64,000 nt of DNA from Methylobrevis albus (GTDB lineage Bacteria > Pseudomonadota > Alphaproteobacteria > Rhizobiales > Pleomorphomonadaceae), in assembly GCF_015904235.1 (NCBI RefSeq), contig NZ_JADZLT010000048.1, forward strand, positions 25,060 to 89,059. The letters run 5' to 3'. Each line of letters opens with the position of its first letter. Within the stretch, counting starts at the first letter, position 1. The translations under genes were made by a program, and so were the position numbers. The notes under the pieces are model-generated. The model had not been told where the DNA came from, made no database searches, and was given only the letters and a program-made list of their open reading frames with translations. Positions 7,669 to 16,612 of this stretch are shown piece after piece.

Positions 7669-8979
7669 CTACTCCGCGGCGACGCGTGCCATCGGGTTGT
7701 TCGGGTGCGTCGTCCAGTTGGCATAGTCGGGCGACACCGGCCGGCCGGTGCGCGGATCGGTGCCGGCGACCATCTCCTCCATCGTGATGCAGTTCTCGAC
7801 CGGGCAGACCGAGACGCAGAGGTTGCAGCCGACGCATTCGGCGTCGATCACCTCGAAGTGGCGCTTGCCGTCGACCATGCTGGTGATCGCCTGGTGCGAG
7901 GTGTCCTCGCAGGCGATGTGGCAGCGGCCGCACTTGATGCAGGCGTCCTGGTCGATGCGCGCCTTGGCTATGTAGTTGAGGTTGAGATACTGCCAGTCGG
8001 TGACGTTGGGCACCGCGCGGCCGCGGAAATCCTCGATCGTCCGGAAGCCCTTCTCGTCCATGTAGGCCGAGAGGCCGTCGATCATCTCCTGCACGATCTT
8101 GAAGCCGTAGGTCATCGCGGCGGTACAGACCTGCACCGTGCCGCAGCCGAGCGCGATGTACTCCGCCGCGTCACGCCACGTCGTGATGCCGCCAATGCCG
8201 GAAATCGGCAGGCCGCGGGTTTCAGCGTCGCGGGCGATCTCGGCCACCATGTTGAGCGCGATCGGCTTCACCGCCGGGCCGCAATAGCCGCCGTGGCTGC
8301 CGCGGCCGTCGATCGACGGGGTCGGCGAGAAGCTGTCGAGATCGACCGAGATGATCGACGAGATGGTGTTGATCAGCGACACCGCGTCGGCGCCGCCCTT
8401 TTTCGCCGCGCGGGCGGGATAGCGGATGTCGGTGATGTTCGGCGTCAGCTTGACGATGACGGGCATGCGCGTCGTCTGCTTGCACCAGCGCGCGACCATC
8501 TCGATGTATTCCGGCACCTGCCCCACCGCCGAGCCCATGCCGCGCTCGGACATGCCGTGCGGGCAGCCGAAGTTGAGCTCGATGCCGTCGGCGCCGGTCG
8601 CCTCGACCAGCGGCAGGATCGCCTTCCAGGCCTGCTCCTCGCACGGCACCATGATCGAGACGATCATCGCCCGGTCGGGCCAGTTCTTCTTCACCTCGGC
8701 GATCTCGCGGAGGTTCACCTCGAGGGGCCGGTCGGTGATCAGCTCGATGTTGTTGAGGCCGAGCAGGCGGCGGTCGGCGCCGTGGATCGCGCCGTAGCGC
8801 GGGCCGTTGACGTTGACCACCGGCGGGCCGTCCTCGCCCAGCGTCTTCCAGACGACGCCGCCCCAGCCGGCGCGGAAGGCGCGCTCGACGTTGTACTGCT
8901 TGTCGGTCGGCGGCGCCGAGGCGAGCCAGAACGGGTTCGGCGAGCGGATGCCGAGGAAATTCGTGGAAAGGTCGGCCAT
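7669..8979 (-). CDS. preA: NAD-dependent dihydropyrimidine dehydrogenase subunit PreA
   Basis: A 436-aa catalytic subunit that reduces uracil/thymine to the dihydropyrimidine, first step of the reductive pathway, as a complex with PreT. An N-terminal dihydroorotate-dehydrogenase-like FMN barrel spans about residues 1-320 (NFGCPHGMSERGMG at 136-149, IVKLTPN, GIGGITTW). Two 4Fe-4S motifs follow: CIKCGRCHIAC at 347-357 and CVGCNLCVSVC at 382-392. The ATG at 8979 was chosen to give the family start MADLSTNFLGI. It lies 11 bp downstream of the preT stop, so the two are cotranscribed. Confidence 0.95.
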   Translation of the reverse strand: MADLSTNFLGIRSPNPFWLASAPPTDKQYNVERAFRAGWGGVVWKTLGEDGPPVVNVNGPRYGAIHGADRRLLGLNNIELITDRPLEVNLREIAEVKKNWPDRAMIVSIMVPCEEQAWKAILPLVEATGADGIELNFGCPHGMSERGMGSAVGQVPEYIEMVARWCKQTTRMPVIVKLTPNITDIRYPARAAKKGGADAVSLINTISSIISVDLDSFSPTPSIDGRGSHGGYCGPAVKPIALNMVAEIARDAETRGLPISGIGGITTWRDAAEYIALGCGTVQVCTAAMTYGFKIVQEMIDGLSAYMDEKGFRTIEDFRGRAVPNVTDWQYLNLNYIAKARIDQDACIKCGRCHIACEDTSHQAITSMVDGKRHFEVIDAECVGCNLCVSVCPVENCITMEEMVAGTDPRTGRPVSPDYANWTTHPNNPMARVAAE

Positions 8980-8990
8980 GACGAACCTCC

Positions 8991-10373
8991 TCAAGCCTTC
9001 AGGGCGGCGTTGATGGAACGGGCGGCGCGCTTGCCGTGCTCCACGGCGACGACGGTGAGATCTTCCCCGGCGGGCACGCAGTCGCCGCCGGCCCAGACCT
9101 TCGCGTTCGTGGTCCGGAACGCGGCATCGACGGCGATGCGGCCGTCTTCGAGACCGATGGTGCCGAGAGGGCCCGGCTCGAAGCTCTGGCCGATCGCCTT
9201 CATCACCTGATCGGCGGCAAGCGTGAAGCGCTCGCCGGTGCCCGTCAGGCGGCCCTCGGCGTCGGTCACGGTCTTCTCGAAGCTGATGCCGGTGACGGCG
9301 CCGGCCGCGACGTGCAACTCGGCCGGGCGGGCGAAGGTGCGGATCACGACGCCGGCGTTGCGGGCGACCTCGCGCTCGAAGGCGCTGGCGTTCATCGCCG
9401 CCTCGCCGCGGCGGTAGACCATCGTCACCTCCTCGGCGCCGAGCTTCCTGGCCTGCACCGCGGCATCCACCGCCGTCATGCCGCCGCCGATGACGACGAC
9501 GCGGCGGCCGACGGGAACGTTGCCCTTGTCCTCGGCCTGCCGCATCGCCTCGATCCAGGCGACGGCGTCGACGACGCCGGCCGCGGCTTCACCGGACAGA
9601 CCGAGCGCATTGACGCCCTGCAGGCCGACGCCGAGGAAGACGGCATCGAATTCGGCGGTGAGCGTTTCGATCGCGAGATCGCGCCCGAGCGCCTTGCCGC
9701 CTTCCAGGGTGATGCCGCCGATGCCGAGGATGAAGTCGACCTCTTCCTGGGCGAAATCGCCGACCGCCTTGTAGGCGGCAATGCCGTGCTCGTTGAGGCC
9801 GCCGGGCTTGCCGCGGGCGTCGAAGATCGTGACGTCGTGACCCTCGCTCGCCAGCGCATGGGCGCAGGAGAGGCCGGCGGGGCCGGCGCCGACGACCGCG
9901 ACGCGCTTGCCGGTCGGCGCCTTGCGGGTGCCGAAGCTGGTGTGCCCTTGCATGAAGTGGTCGGTGGCGTAGCGCTGCAGCAGGCCGATGCGCACCGGCC
10001 GGTCCTCGGCGGTGTGGCGGACGCAGGCGTCCTCGCACAGGGTCTCGGTGGGGCAGACGCGGGCGCACATGCCGCCGAGGATGTTCGCCTCGAAGATCGT
10101 GCTCGCGGCGCCGTCGACGTTGCCGGTGCCGATCTTGCGGATGAACAGCGGGATATCGATGCCGGTCGGACAGGCGGTCTGGCACGGCGCGTCGTAGCAG
10201 AAATAGCAGCGGTCGCTCTCGACCAGAGCCTCGTGCCGGCCGAGCGGCGGGTGCATGTCGGAAAAGTTGCGGGCGTAGTCCGCGGCGGCGAGACGTTGGC
10301 CGCGGATGTCCGGGCCGGCGGTGCCGGGCGCGGTCTCGAAAGGCACGGTATCGGCTGCGGCGAGCTCGGTCAT
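8991..10373 (-). CDS. preT: Dihydropyrimidine dehydrogenase NAD-binding subunit PreT
   Basis: A 460-aa GltD-like flavoprotein that accepts electrons from NADH and passes them through Fe-S clusters to PreA. The N-terminal region carries cysteine clusters CYFCYDAPCQTACP (56-69) and CARVCPTETLCEDAC (103-117). A FAD-binding glycine loop follows (AVVGAGPAGLSCAHAL) and then a second nucleotide-binding loop VVIGGGMTAVDAA. The ATG at 10373 begins MTELAAADTV; the in-frame extension upstream is not family-like. It is first in a preT-preA operon with a RutR-like box about 170 bp upstream. Confidence 0.94.
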   Translation of the reverse strand: MTELAAADTVPFETAPGTAGPDIRGQRLAAADYARNFSDMHPPLGRHEALVESDRCYFCYDAPCQTACPTGIDIPLFIRKIGTGNVDGAASTIFEANILGGMCARVCPTETLCEDACVRHTAEDRPVRIGLLQRYATDHFMQGHTSFGTRKAPTGKRVAVVGAGPAGLSCAHALASEGHDVTIFDARGKPGGLNEHGIAAYKAVGDFAQEEVDFILGIGGITLEGGKALGRDLAIETLTAEFDAVFLGVGLQGVNALGLSGEAAAGVVDAVAWIEAMRQAEDKGNVPVGRRVVVIGGGMTAVDAAVQARKLGAEEVTMVYRRGEAAMNASAFEREVARNAGVVIRTFARPAELHVAAGAVTGISFEKTVTDAEGRLTGTGERFTLAADQVMKAIGQSFEPGPLGTIGLEDGRIAVDAAFRTTNAKVWAGGDCVPAGEDLTVVAVEHGKRAARSINAALKA

Positions 10374-10540
10374 GACGACCCCCTCCTCTGGCGCCGGCCC
10401 GCATACACGGCGGCCCGCCGGCGCGAAACGCACCGACCGCATCGCCGCGACCTGCCGGCCGCTTCGCCATTCATGGCCGCCCCGCCCCCGGGACGACCGG
10501 TTCCACCTCGGTTCCGCCGGCTTGGCGCCGGTCGTTGGAT

Positions 10541-10556
10541 TTGATCATCCGGTCAA
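10541..10556 (+). promoter_or_regulatory. Putative RutR operator upstream of preT
   Basis: TTGATCATCCGGTCAA matches the RutR consensus TTGACCA-NN-TGGTCAA closely, with a complete GGTCAA half. It lies in the 386-bp divergent gap between preT (start 10373) and the argE-like gene (start 10760). The flanking T-rich stretch (about 10556-10562) is the most AT-rich part of an otherwise GC-rich gap. I see no gene in the rest of the gap. It pairs with the similar site at 6271-6286. Confidence 0.65.
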
Positions 10557-10759
10557 TTTTTTTGATCGTCAAGAGGCTCTGGAACGATTCCATGGTAAAG
10601 ATCGCCGCCGTGTGCGGCATGCCCTTGTTTTAGGCAGGCCAAGCGTGGCGACCGGTGCGGTTCGATGCGGGCTCAGGCGCGAAGGGTCTTGCACTGCGCC
10701 GGGCGGAAGCTAGGGTCCGCGGAAGCCTCGGACCTTTCTCCCCCAACCGGCGGACCGGC

Positions 10760-11923
10760 ATGCAGCAACGGCCACAGGACGCGATCGACCTGCTCAGCGA
10801 GCTCGTCCGCTTCGACACGACGAGCCGCAACTCCAATCTCGCGCTGATCGATTTCGTCGAAGACTTTCTCGCGCGCCACGGCGTCGCCGCGCAGCGCATC
10901 TTCGATGCGACGGGCAGCAAGGCGAACCTTTTTGCGACGATCGGGCCGGCGGATGTGTCCGGCTACATCCTGTCCGGCCATACCGACGTGGTGCCGGTGG
11001 ACGGGCAGGTCTGGGCCTCCGATCCCTTCGTGCTGCGCGAGGCGGACGGCCGGCTCTACGGGCGCGGCGCCTGCGACATGAAGGGGTTTCTGGCGTGCTG
11101 CCTGGCGCTGGTCCCCGAGATGGTGGCGGCGCCGCTCGCCCGGCCGATCCACCTCGCCTTTTCCTATGACGAGGAGATCGGCTGCATCGGCGTGCGCGGC
11201 CTGATCGCGGAACTCGCCGGGCGGCCGGTGCTGCCGCTCGCCTGCTTCGTCGGCGAGCCGACCGACATGCAGGTCGTCGTCGCGCACAAGACCAAGCGCT
11301 CGCTGCGCGTCACCGTCACCGGCCGCTCCTGCCACTCGTCGCTCGCGCCCGAGGGGGTCAACGCCGTCGAATATGCGGCGCGGCTGATCGCCGGCATCCA
11401 CGCGCTCGGCCGCGAGCTCGCGGGCGGCGACCGCGACGAGCTGTTCGACGTGCCGGTGACGACGACGCACGTCGGCACCATAGTCGGCGGCACGGCGCTC
11501 AACATCGTGCCGGACCAGTGCAGCTTCACCTTCGAGATCCGCGCCCTCCCCCTCGTCGACATCGATGCGCTGCTGGCAAGGATCGTCGCGCTGGCCGAGG
11601 AGGTCCTCGAGCCGGAAATGCACGCGCGCGATCCGGGCACCGGCATCGTCTTCGAACTGACCTCGGGATTTCCGGGGCTCGACACCGACGTCGAGGCGCC
11701 GGTCGTCGGGATGGCGAAGCGGCTCGCGGGCCGCAACGACCACGCCAAGGTCGCCTATGGCACCGAGGCCGGGCTGTTCGCGGAGATCGGGATTCCGACG
11801 GTGATTCTCGGCCCGGGCTCGATCGGCGAGGCGCACAAGGCCGACGAGTTCATCACCATTGAGCAATTGACCAAGGGGCGGGCATTCGTCGCCAGCCTGA
11901 TTCAATTTGCATGCAAATATTAG
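10760..11923 (+). CDS. argE: Acetylornithine deacetylase-like M20 metallopeptidase
   Basis: A 387-aa zinc hydrolase of the ArgE/DapE group, expected to remove the acetyl group from N-acetylornithine in arginine synthesis. Metal ligands are in SGHTDVVPVDG, GRGACDMKGF and YDEEIGCIG; the C-terminal GSIGEAHKADEF supplies the last histidine. The ATG at 10760 was chosen because MQQRPQDAIDLLSELVRFDTTS matches the family; the 35 codons upstream do not. Divergent from preT and possibly sharing its control region. Other N-acyl or succinyl-diaminopimelate substrates remain possible. Confidence 0.82.
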   Translation: MQQRPQDAIDLLSELVRFDTTSRNSNLALIDFVEDFLARHGVAAQRIFDATGSKANLFATIGPADVSGYILSGHTDVVPVDGQVWASDPFVLREADGRLYGRGACDMKGFLACCLALVPEMVAAPLARPIHLAFSYDEEIGCIGVRGLIAELAGRPVLPLACFVGEPTDMQVVVAHKTKRSLRVTVTGRSCHSSLAPEGVNAVEYAARLIAGIHALGRELAGGDRDELFDVPVTTTHVGTIVGGTALNIVPDQCSFTFEIRALPLVDIDALLARIVALAEEVLEPEMHARDPGTGIVFELTSGFPGLDTDVEAPVVGMAKRLAGRNDHAKVAYGTEAGLFAEIGIPTVILGPGSIGEAHKADEFITIEQLTKGRAFVASLIQFACKY

Positions 11924-11950
11924 TGTACTGAGGAAATTGTTCTCAAAAAG

Positions 11951-11980
11951 AGAGGAGGAGAAGTTGCCTTCTCCTCCTTT
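11951..11980. terminator. Rho-independent terminator after argE-like gene
   Basis: A perfect 10-bp stem GGAGGAGAAG / CTTCTCCTCC with loop TTGC (11964-11967), extendable by A-T and G-T pairs, is followed by TTT and preceded by AAAAAG. It lies about 30 bp after the argE-like stop. The flanking A and T runs would let it work in both directions. Confidence 0.75.
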
Positions 11981-12131
11981 GAAGTCAGGACCGCAACTCC
12001 GCGATAACGCGGATGGACCGGAAACCCGGTCCCGCAGAGAAACGAGCGCCAGCGAACATCTCTCTACAGTCCGAATGTAGACCGATCACCGGCGCATGAC
12101 ATACCCCCGAAATCTTGGGGGGTATGCAGGA

Positions 12132-14321
12132 TCAGATGGCTGCCGCCGAAACCGGCTTGCGGTTGCGGCGAGCGACCACCAGCGAGCGCACCGCGTTCTC
12201 GATGATGCGGTGGCCGGCCTCGTCGCCGAGCGACATGATCGATTCCGGATGAAACTGCACCGCGGCGATCGGCTCGTCGACATGCTCGATCGCCATGATC
12301 ACGCCGTCGTCGGTTTCGGCCGTGACGCGGAACGCCGCCGGCAGCTTGCCGCGCACCGCGTGGAGCGAGTGGTAGCGGCCGACGATGATCCGCTCCGGCA
12401 GGCCCTCGAACAGCCCGGCCGTCTCGACGCTGATCTGCGACGGCTTGCCGTGCACCGGAATGTCGAGCTGCGCGAGTTCGCCGCCGAAGGCCTCGGTCAG
12501 TGCCTGCAGGCCGAGGCAGACGCCGAAGATCGGCGTGCCGCGGGCGCGCACCTTGCCGATCGTCACCGCGCAGCCGAAGTCGGTGGGCGACCCGGGCCCC
12601 GGCGACAGCACGACAAGGTCGGGGGCGTAACTCGCGAGCACGTCGTCGTCGAGCGGCGTGCGCACGGTGAGCACGTCGGCGCCGGTCTGGCGGAAGTAGT
12701 TCGCCAGCGTGTGGACGAAGCTGTCCTCGTGGTCGACGAGCAGGATCTTCAGCCCCTCGCCGAGCGTTGCCGCCACCTTGTCGGGCCGCACCGCCTCGCT
12801 GCGGCCGGCCTCGCGGATTGCGGCGAGCATGGCGGAGGCTTTCAGCTCGGTCTCGCGCTCCTCCTCGATCGGGATCGAATCATAGAGCAGCGTCGCGCCG
12901 GCGCGGACCTCGGCGATGCCGTCCTTCAGGCGGACGGTGCGCAGCGTCAGGCCGGTGTTGAGGTCGCCGTTCATCAGGATTGCGCCGACCGCGCCGCCGT
13001 ACCAGGCGCGCGGGCTCTTCTCGTGGCTCTCGATGAACTGCATCGCCCAGCGCTTCGGCGCGCCAGTAACGGTGACAGCCCAGGCGTGGCTGAGGAAGGC
13101 GTCGAGCGCGTCCATGCCGGGACGCAGGCGGCCCTCGATATGGTCCACCGTATGAATGAGGCGCGAATACATCTCGATCTGGCGCCGGCCGATGACGCGC
13201 ACCGAGCCGGGCTCGCAGATGCGGCTCTTGTCGTTGCGGTCGACGTCGGAGCACATGGTGAGCTCCGCCTCGTCCTTCTTCGAATTCAGCAGCGTCTGGA
13301 TCTGCGCCGCGTCCTCGATCGCGTTGCCGCCGCGGCGGATGGTGCCGGAGATCGGGCAGGTCTCGACCCGGCGGCCGTTGGTGACGCGGACGTACATTTC
13401 CGGCGAGGCGCCGACGAGGAACTCGTTGTCGCCGAGGTTGATCATGAAGCCGTAGGGCGACGGGTTGATCTGCTGCAGCTTGCGCGAGATCGCCGACGGC
13501 GGCGCCGAGGGCCGCTCGAAGAAGGTCTGGCCGGGGACGACTTCGAAGAGGTCGCCGCGCTTGAAGTACTCCACCGCCTTCGACACCGAGGCGGCGTATT
13601 CGCCCGGCTCGTGGTCGCCGCGGCCGGGAATGCGGTCGGCGGGCTTGTACGGCGCCGGCGGGCAGTCGCGCGGCAGGTCCTCGGTCGAGACGCCGCCGAC
13701 GGTGAAGTCGTAGGCGAAGATCGTCGCCGCGGCGCGGTAGTGGTCGACGATCAGCAGTTCGTCGGGGAAATAGAGTACGAGGTCGCGCTGGTCGTCCGGG
13801 CGCTGCAGCTTGAAGTCGATCGGCTCGAACTGGAACGCGAGGTCGTAGCCGAAGGCACCCCAGAGGCCGAGGTTCTGGTCCTCCTCAACGCGGAAGTGCG
13901 CGACGATGCGGCGGATGATCGAGAACACCGAGGGCTGGCGCGAGCGCTCCTCCTCGGGAAACCGCCCCTCGGGCGCCTTCACCTCGGCGGCGATCCGCGC
14001 CGGCGCGACGTCGAGCGAGACGAGGTCGTCGCCGGCGACGGCGGCGGCGAAGGCCGGCAGCAGCACGCGGCCGCGCGCATTCAGCGCCTCGATCACGACA
14101 TGGCGGCCGCGGGCGGTGAGCACGACGGGGGGATCGACGAAGGCGATGTCCCAGCGCGAATAGCGGCCCGGATATTCGTAGTTCGACGAGAACACCGCGC
14201 CGCGGCGATCATCGAGCCGGTCGATGTAGCCGAGCGTCGCGTCCTTGTAGGTCGCCGCGCGGGTGCGCCGGGTGACCTCGACGCCGGCGGCGGTCGAAAA
14301 TCCGTCTTCGCTCTTCACCAT
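12132..14321 (-). CDS. trpE(G): Anthranilate synthase TrpE-TrpG fusion
   Basis: A 729-aa fusion that makes anthranilate from chorismate and glutamine, first committed step of tryptophan synthesis. Residues about 1-520 are the chorismate-binding component I ([45 protein letters not shown]). From about 525 on is a class I glutamine amidotransferase ([14 protein letters not shown], catalytic Cys near 601 in [16 protein letters not shown], the His-Glu pair in QFHPESIMS near 690). The fused form and length match rhizobial TrpE(G). The ATG at 14321 begins [14 protein letters not shown]. Controlled by the trpL attenuator just upstream. Confidence 0.96.
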   Translation of the reverse strand: MVKSEDGFSTAAGVEVTRRTRAATYKDATLGYIDRLDDRRGAVFSSNYEYPGRYSRWDIAFVDPPVVLTARGRHVVIEALNARGRVLLPAFAAAVAGDDLVSLDVAPARIAAEVKAPEGRFPEEERSRQPSVFSIIRRIVAHFRVEEDQNLGLWGAFGYDLAFQFEPIDFKLQRPDDQRDLVLYFPDELLIVDHYRAAATIFAYDFTVGGVSTEDLPRDCPPAPYKPADRIPGRGDHEPGEYAASVSKAVEYFKRGDLFEVVPGQTFFERPSAPPSAISRKLQQINPSPYGFMINLGDNEFLVGASPEMYVRVTNGRRVETCPISGTIRRGGNAIEDAAQIQTLLNSKKDEAELTMCSDVDRNDKSRICEPGSVRVIGRRQIEMYSRLIHTVDHIEGRLRPGMDALDAFLSHAWAVTVTGAPKRWAMQFIESHEKSPRAWYGGAVGAILMNGDLNTGLTLRTVRLKDGIAEVRAGATLLYDSIPIEEERETELKASAMLAAIREAGRSEAVRPDKVAATLGEGLKILLVDHEDSFVHTLANYFRQTGADVLTVRTPLDDDVLASYAPDLVVLSPGPGSPTDFGCAVTIGKVRARGTPIFGVCLGLQALTEAFGGELAQLDIPVHGKPSQISVETAGLFEGLPERIIVGRYHSLHAVRGKLPAAFRVTAETDDGVIMAIEHVDEPIAAVQFHPESIMSLGDEAGHRIIENAVRSLVVARRNRKPVSAAAI

Positions 14322-14438
14322 GTCACTCTCCGTCCGGCCGGTCTTGTCGCCGACCCGCCTCGTTCTTGGTTCCCGCCCCGGGGCCCGGAGAGCCACCCGA
14401 TTTCCTGTCGCCCGTGATCTTCGATGGGCAAAGAAAAA

Positions 14439-14464
14439 GGCCGCCTCCGGGGTTCGGAGCGGCC
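14439..14464 (-). terminator. trp attenuator terminator
   Basis: On the minus strand the arms GGCCGCTCCG and CGGAGGCGGCC form a GC-rich hairpin with one bulged base, followed by five U (14434-14438). A competing antiterminator is visible: GAGCGGCC just after the Trp codons (14499-14506) is an exact 8-base complement of the left terminator arm (14457-14464). Ribosome stalling at the Trp codons would favour the antiterminator and read-through into trpE(G). Confidence 0.88.
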
Positions 14465-14504
14465 TCGTCTTCGTCTCATGCCCAACGCATGCGCCGACGG
14501 CCGC

Positions 14505-14552
14505 TCAAGCGGTCCGCCACCACCAGCCCTGGGAAGATGCATTGGTCGACAT
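14505..14552 (-). CDS. trpL: trp leader peptide
   Basis: A 15-residue peptide, MSTNASSQGWWWRTA, with three consecutive Trp codons at 14525-14517. It lies 183 bp upstream of trpE(G) and directly before the attenuator. Translation speed through the Trp codons senses charged tRNA-Trp. In Sinorhizobium meliloti the equivalent attenuator releases a small RNA (rnTrpL) and the free peptide (peTrpL) has trans roles; whether that holds here is inference. Confidence 0.9.
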   Translation of the reverse strand: MSTNASSQGWWWRTA

Positions 14553-14560
14553 GGCGGCGG

Positions 14561-14589
14561 AGACTAGAGGAAGAGCGGGGGGATGGCAA
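14561..14589 (-). promoter_or_regulatory. Candidate trpL promoter giving a leaderless transcript
   Basis: On the minus strand TTGCCA (14589-14584) and TAGTCT (14566-14561) are spaced by 17 bp. A start 7-9 nt after the -10 would fall at about 14552-14554, at or next to the A of the trpL ATG, so the leader mRNA would have essentially no 5' UTR. No Shine-Dalgarno is visible before the ATG, which agrees. The -10 match to consensus is weak. Confidence 0.5.
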
Positions 14590-14865
14590 TCGGGGGCGGG
14601 AATGCGATCTGGCGAATGACATGCGGTTGGCGAAACGCTGGCGGACGGATCGAACAGGAGGCGATGGCGGAAAATCCCGACATGTTTCATCCTGAGGGAC
14701 GGTTGAACTCAGGCCAAGCTATAGCGGCCTGCAGGGTGGGGGCCTTTGCGTCCGTCAATTGCTGCACCGCGCGCTCTATCTGGCGATACCCCGCGGCACG
14801 CCTATTGCAATCTCTGAAGATCAATATTTTTTCGTTCTAGAACATCATCTAGCAATGGTGCGCCA

Positions 14866-15291
14866 ATGAGATACTATATCGCTATATTTTTAATCGCATT
14901 ATTGTTTTTTCATTCGGATGATTTGATTAATATCAGATCGGAAGCATCTGATACTCGTCCGCCGAAAAGCTCCATATCCGTCACCGTATCAAACAAGGCA
15001 AGAGCTTCCCTACTGGAAAATCTTGAGATAATTGCCTCAGACATGAGCTCGACGATGAATTATTCAATTGTTTCTCCAGACGGAGAATTAGTGATAGAAA
15101 TAAAAAACAGCGAATGCTCAATACTATTTTACAATTCGAGGAGTATTTTGGATTTCGATATTGCGATATATGATGCAAAAGGTAGATCGTGTGTCGATTT
15201 TGATGCTTCTTTCAATAAATTCAAAGATCGCGTGCTTCAGTTCCCAGGCATCTCGGTCGCCAGTCAGGGCAAACCAGGAGACCCGGAATAA
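14866..15291 (+). CDS. AT-rich orphan gene, small exported protein of unknown function
   Basis: A 141-aa product. The N-terminus MRYYIAIFLIALLFFHSDD has one hydrophobic segment (about residues 4-15) that could be a signal peptide or anchor. The rest is polar, with two Cys residues (NSECSIL, GRSCVDF). Base composition is strikingly unlike the neighbours: by eye about 40% GC with A/T in many third positions, in a window that is otherwise near 70%. The AT-rich stretch starts near 14810. A transposase fragment lies about 75 bp downstream. No family recognised; likely a recent acquisition. Confidence 0.6.
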   Translation: MRYYIAIFLIALLFFHSDDLINIRSEASDTRPPKSSISVTVSNKARASLLENLEIIASDMSSTMNYSIVSPDGELVIEIKNSECSILFYNSRSILDFDIAIYDAKGRSCVDFDASFNKFKDRVLQFPGISVASQGKPGDPE

Positions 15292-15363
15292 CCGTCCGGG
15301 GTGGCGGCCGAACCTGCGCCGAACGTCATTTTGCTCCCGGCTGAGTACCAGCTCCAGTTTAGC

Positions 15364-15477
15364 CCAGGGTTGAATGGCTGCACGGGCCTTTTGGTCGATC
15401 TGCGTGCGAAAGGCGTTGCTGTCCTGGCCCTTGTCGCCTTTGCAGGATCGTGCAGGCAGCGCCGTGCGCAGCAGTCC
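15364..15477 (-). pseudogene. Fragment of a DDE (IS5-like) transposase
   Basis: The minus-strand translation contains CKGDKGQDSNAFRTQIDQ followed by KARAAIQP. This resembles the block around the second catalytic Asp of IS5-family transposases (consensus like GDKGYDSxxFR...IxP). Only about 38 residues align; the flanking frame loses resemblance and there is no start, DDE remainder or terminal repeat. I read it as a remnant left by an insertion sequence. The rest of the 15292-15521 gap shows nothing else. Confidence 0.45.
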
Positions 15478-15521
15478 TGATGCCGCTGGGCAACCAGTTT
15501 CCCGACCGCCATCAAACCGCG

Positions 15522-16226
15522 TCAGAGATACATGAACGCCGTCTCGACGAGATCGCGCCCGCCCGCATCGAGACGGTCGAGATCGGCCAGCATGCGCTCC
15601 TGCACGGCCGTGCCGCCGATCCAGTCGGCGACGGCGGCCGCGAATGCCGGATCGACGTCGTTCCAGTCGCCACGGGCGATGTGCATCGGCACCTGCTGGG
15701 TGATGGCCGTCGCCATCTGCAGCGTTGCGTTGAGATAGGGTGTCCTCAGCCACTCGGCGAGAAGCGGCGCCGCGGGGAGCCCCAGCACGCCGCAGCCATG
15801 CAGCCAGTCGATCACCGCAATCGACTTCGCCGGATTGGTGATGGCGGCCGCATGCGTCGCTCGCTGGTAGAAGGTGATGACGGTGGACCGCTTCGGGTCG
15901 GCCCAGTCCGCCGCGGGCACCATCGTCAGCTTGGTCGCGACCAGCAGCGGATCGCCAAGGCCGGGTTCACGCACGGCGACTTCCAGCGCGCGCGGCAGAA
16001 AATGCAGGAAATCGCGCGCGTCGCCGATCGTCCACAGCGCGCCGTCGACATAGTACTCGATGACGCTCGCGGGGACGTCCCGCAGGGGCGAAGCCGTCAG
16101 CTGCGCGATGCGCTCTGCATCTTTCAGCGGCGATGCGTCGACCTGGCCGTTCGGCCGCCGGTCCGCGAAGACACGATAGAGGTCCTCGAGGGCGGCGAGC
16201 AGATCCTCGTTGATGCGAACGGACAT
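15522..16226 (-). CDS. Uncharacterised cytosolic protein, 234 aa
   Basis: No signal peptide or membrane segment. It is predominantly alpha-helical, with helical blocks (LLAALEDLYRVFAD, AERIAQLTASPLRDV, FYQRATHAAAITNPAKSIAVIDWL, AAPLLAEWLRTPYLNATLQMA) that could be repeat-like. I cannot name the family with confidence. It is a lone gene with about 115 bp to the toxin gene. GC content matches the chromosome, in contrast to the AT-rich gene nearby. Confidence 0.7.
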   Translation of the reverse strand: MSVRINEDLLAALEDLYRVFADRRPNGQVDASPLKDAERIAQLTASPLRDVPASVIEYYVDGALWTIGDARDFLHFLPRALEVAVREPGLGDPLLVATKLTMVPAADWADPKRSTVITFYQRATHAAAITNPAKSIAVIDWLHGCGVLGLPAAPLLAEWLRTPYLNATLQMATAITQQVPMHIARGDWNDVDPAFAAAVADWIGGTAVQERMLADLDRLDAGGRDLVETAFMYL

Positions 16227-16342
16227 GAGGTCTCGGCGATCGGTTGAGCGGGCCGCCCACGAGACGACGATGCCGGCCGGCGGTCAAGTGGCGAGGCGCT
16301 CGCGGCGCTACCTCGGATTGGTCGAGATCCCGTCGCCCGGTC

Positions 16343-16612
16343 TCAGCGATAGACCTCGCGCCGGTTGCCGATGCGCACGATCAGGATGCGCACCTGCCGG
16401 TCTTCGATATGCGCGATGACGCGGATGTCGCCGACCCGGTACTTCCAGAAGCCGCCGAGTTGTGCGCCCTTCAAGGCCTCGCCGATCTGGCGCGGGTCGT
16501 CGAGGCGCGCGAGGCGGTCGTGCAGGAAACGCAAGACGCGGCGCGCGTCGTCGCTACCGAGCCTCGACAGTTCGCGCTCGGCCTGGCGCTCGAACTCAAT
16601 CCGGAAGGCCAT
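16343..16612 (-). CDS. RelE/ParE-superfamily toxin
   Basis: An 89-aa basic protein, MAFRIEFERQAERELSRL onward, with the RelE pattern: an N-terminal helix pair, then DPRQIGEALKGAQLGGFWKYRVGDIRVIAHIED and the C-terminal strand ILIVRIGNRREVYR. RelE toxins cut mRNA in the ribosome; ParE-type members poison gyrase. The GNRREVYR ending favours RelE. It follows the antitoxin gene with a 17-bp overlap. Confidence 0.88.
   Translation of the reverse strand: MAFRIEFERQAERELSRLGSDDARRVLRFLHDRLARLDDPRQIGEALKGAQLGGFWKYRVGDIRVIAHIEDRQVRILIVRIGNRREVYR

Noticed and set aside
14583..14840. An 85-codon plus-strand frame upstream of the AT-rich gene
   Set aside because: It crosses the trpL promoter region and the GC/AT boundary, has no ribosome-binding site or recognisable feature. 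I see no gene in 14590-14865.
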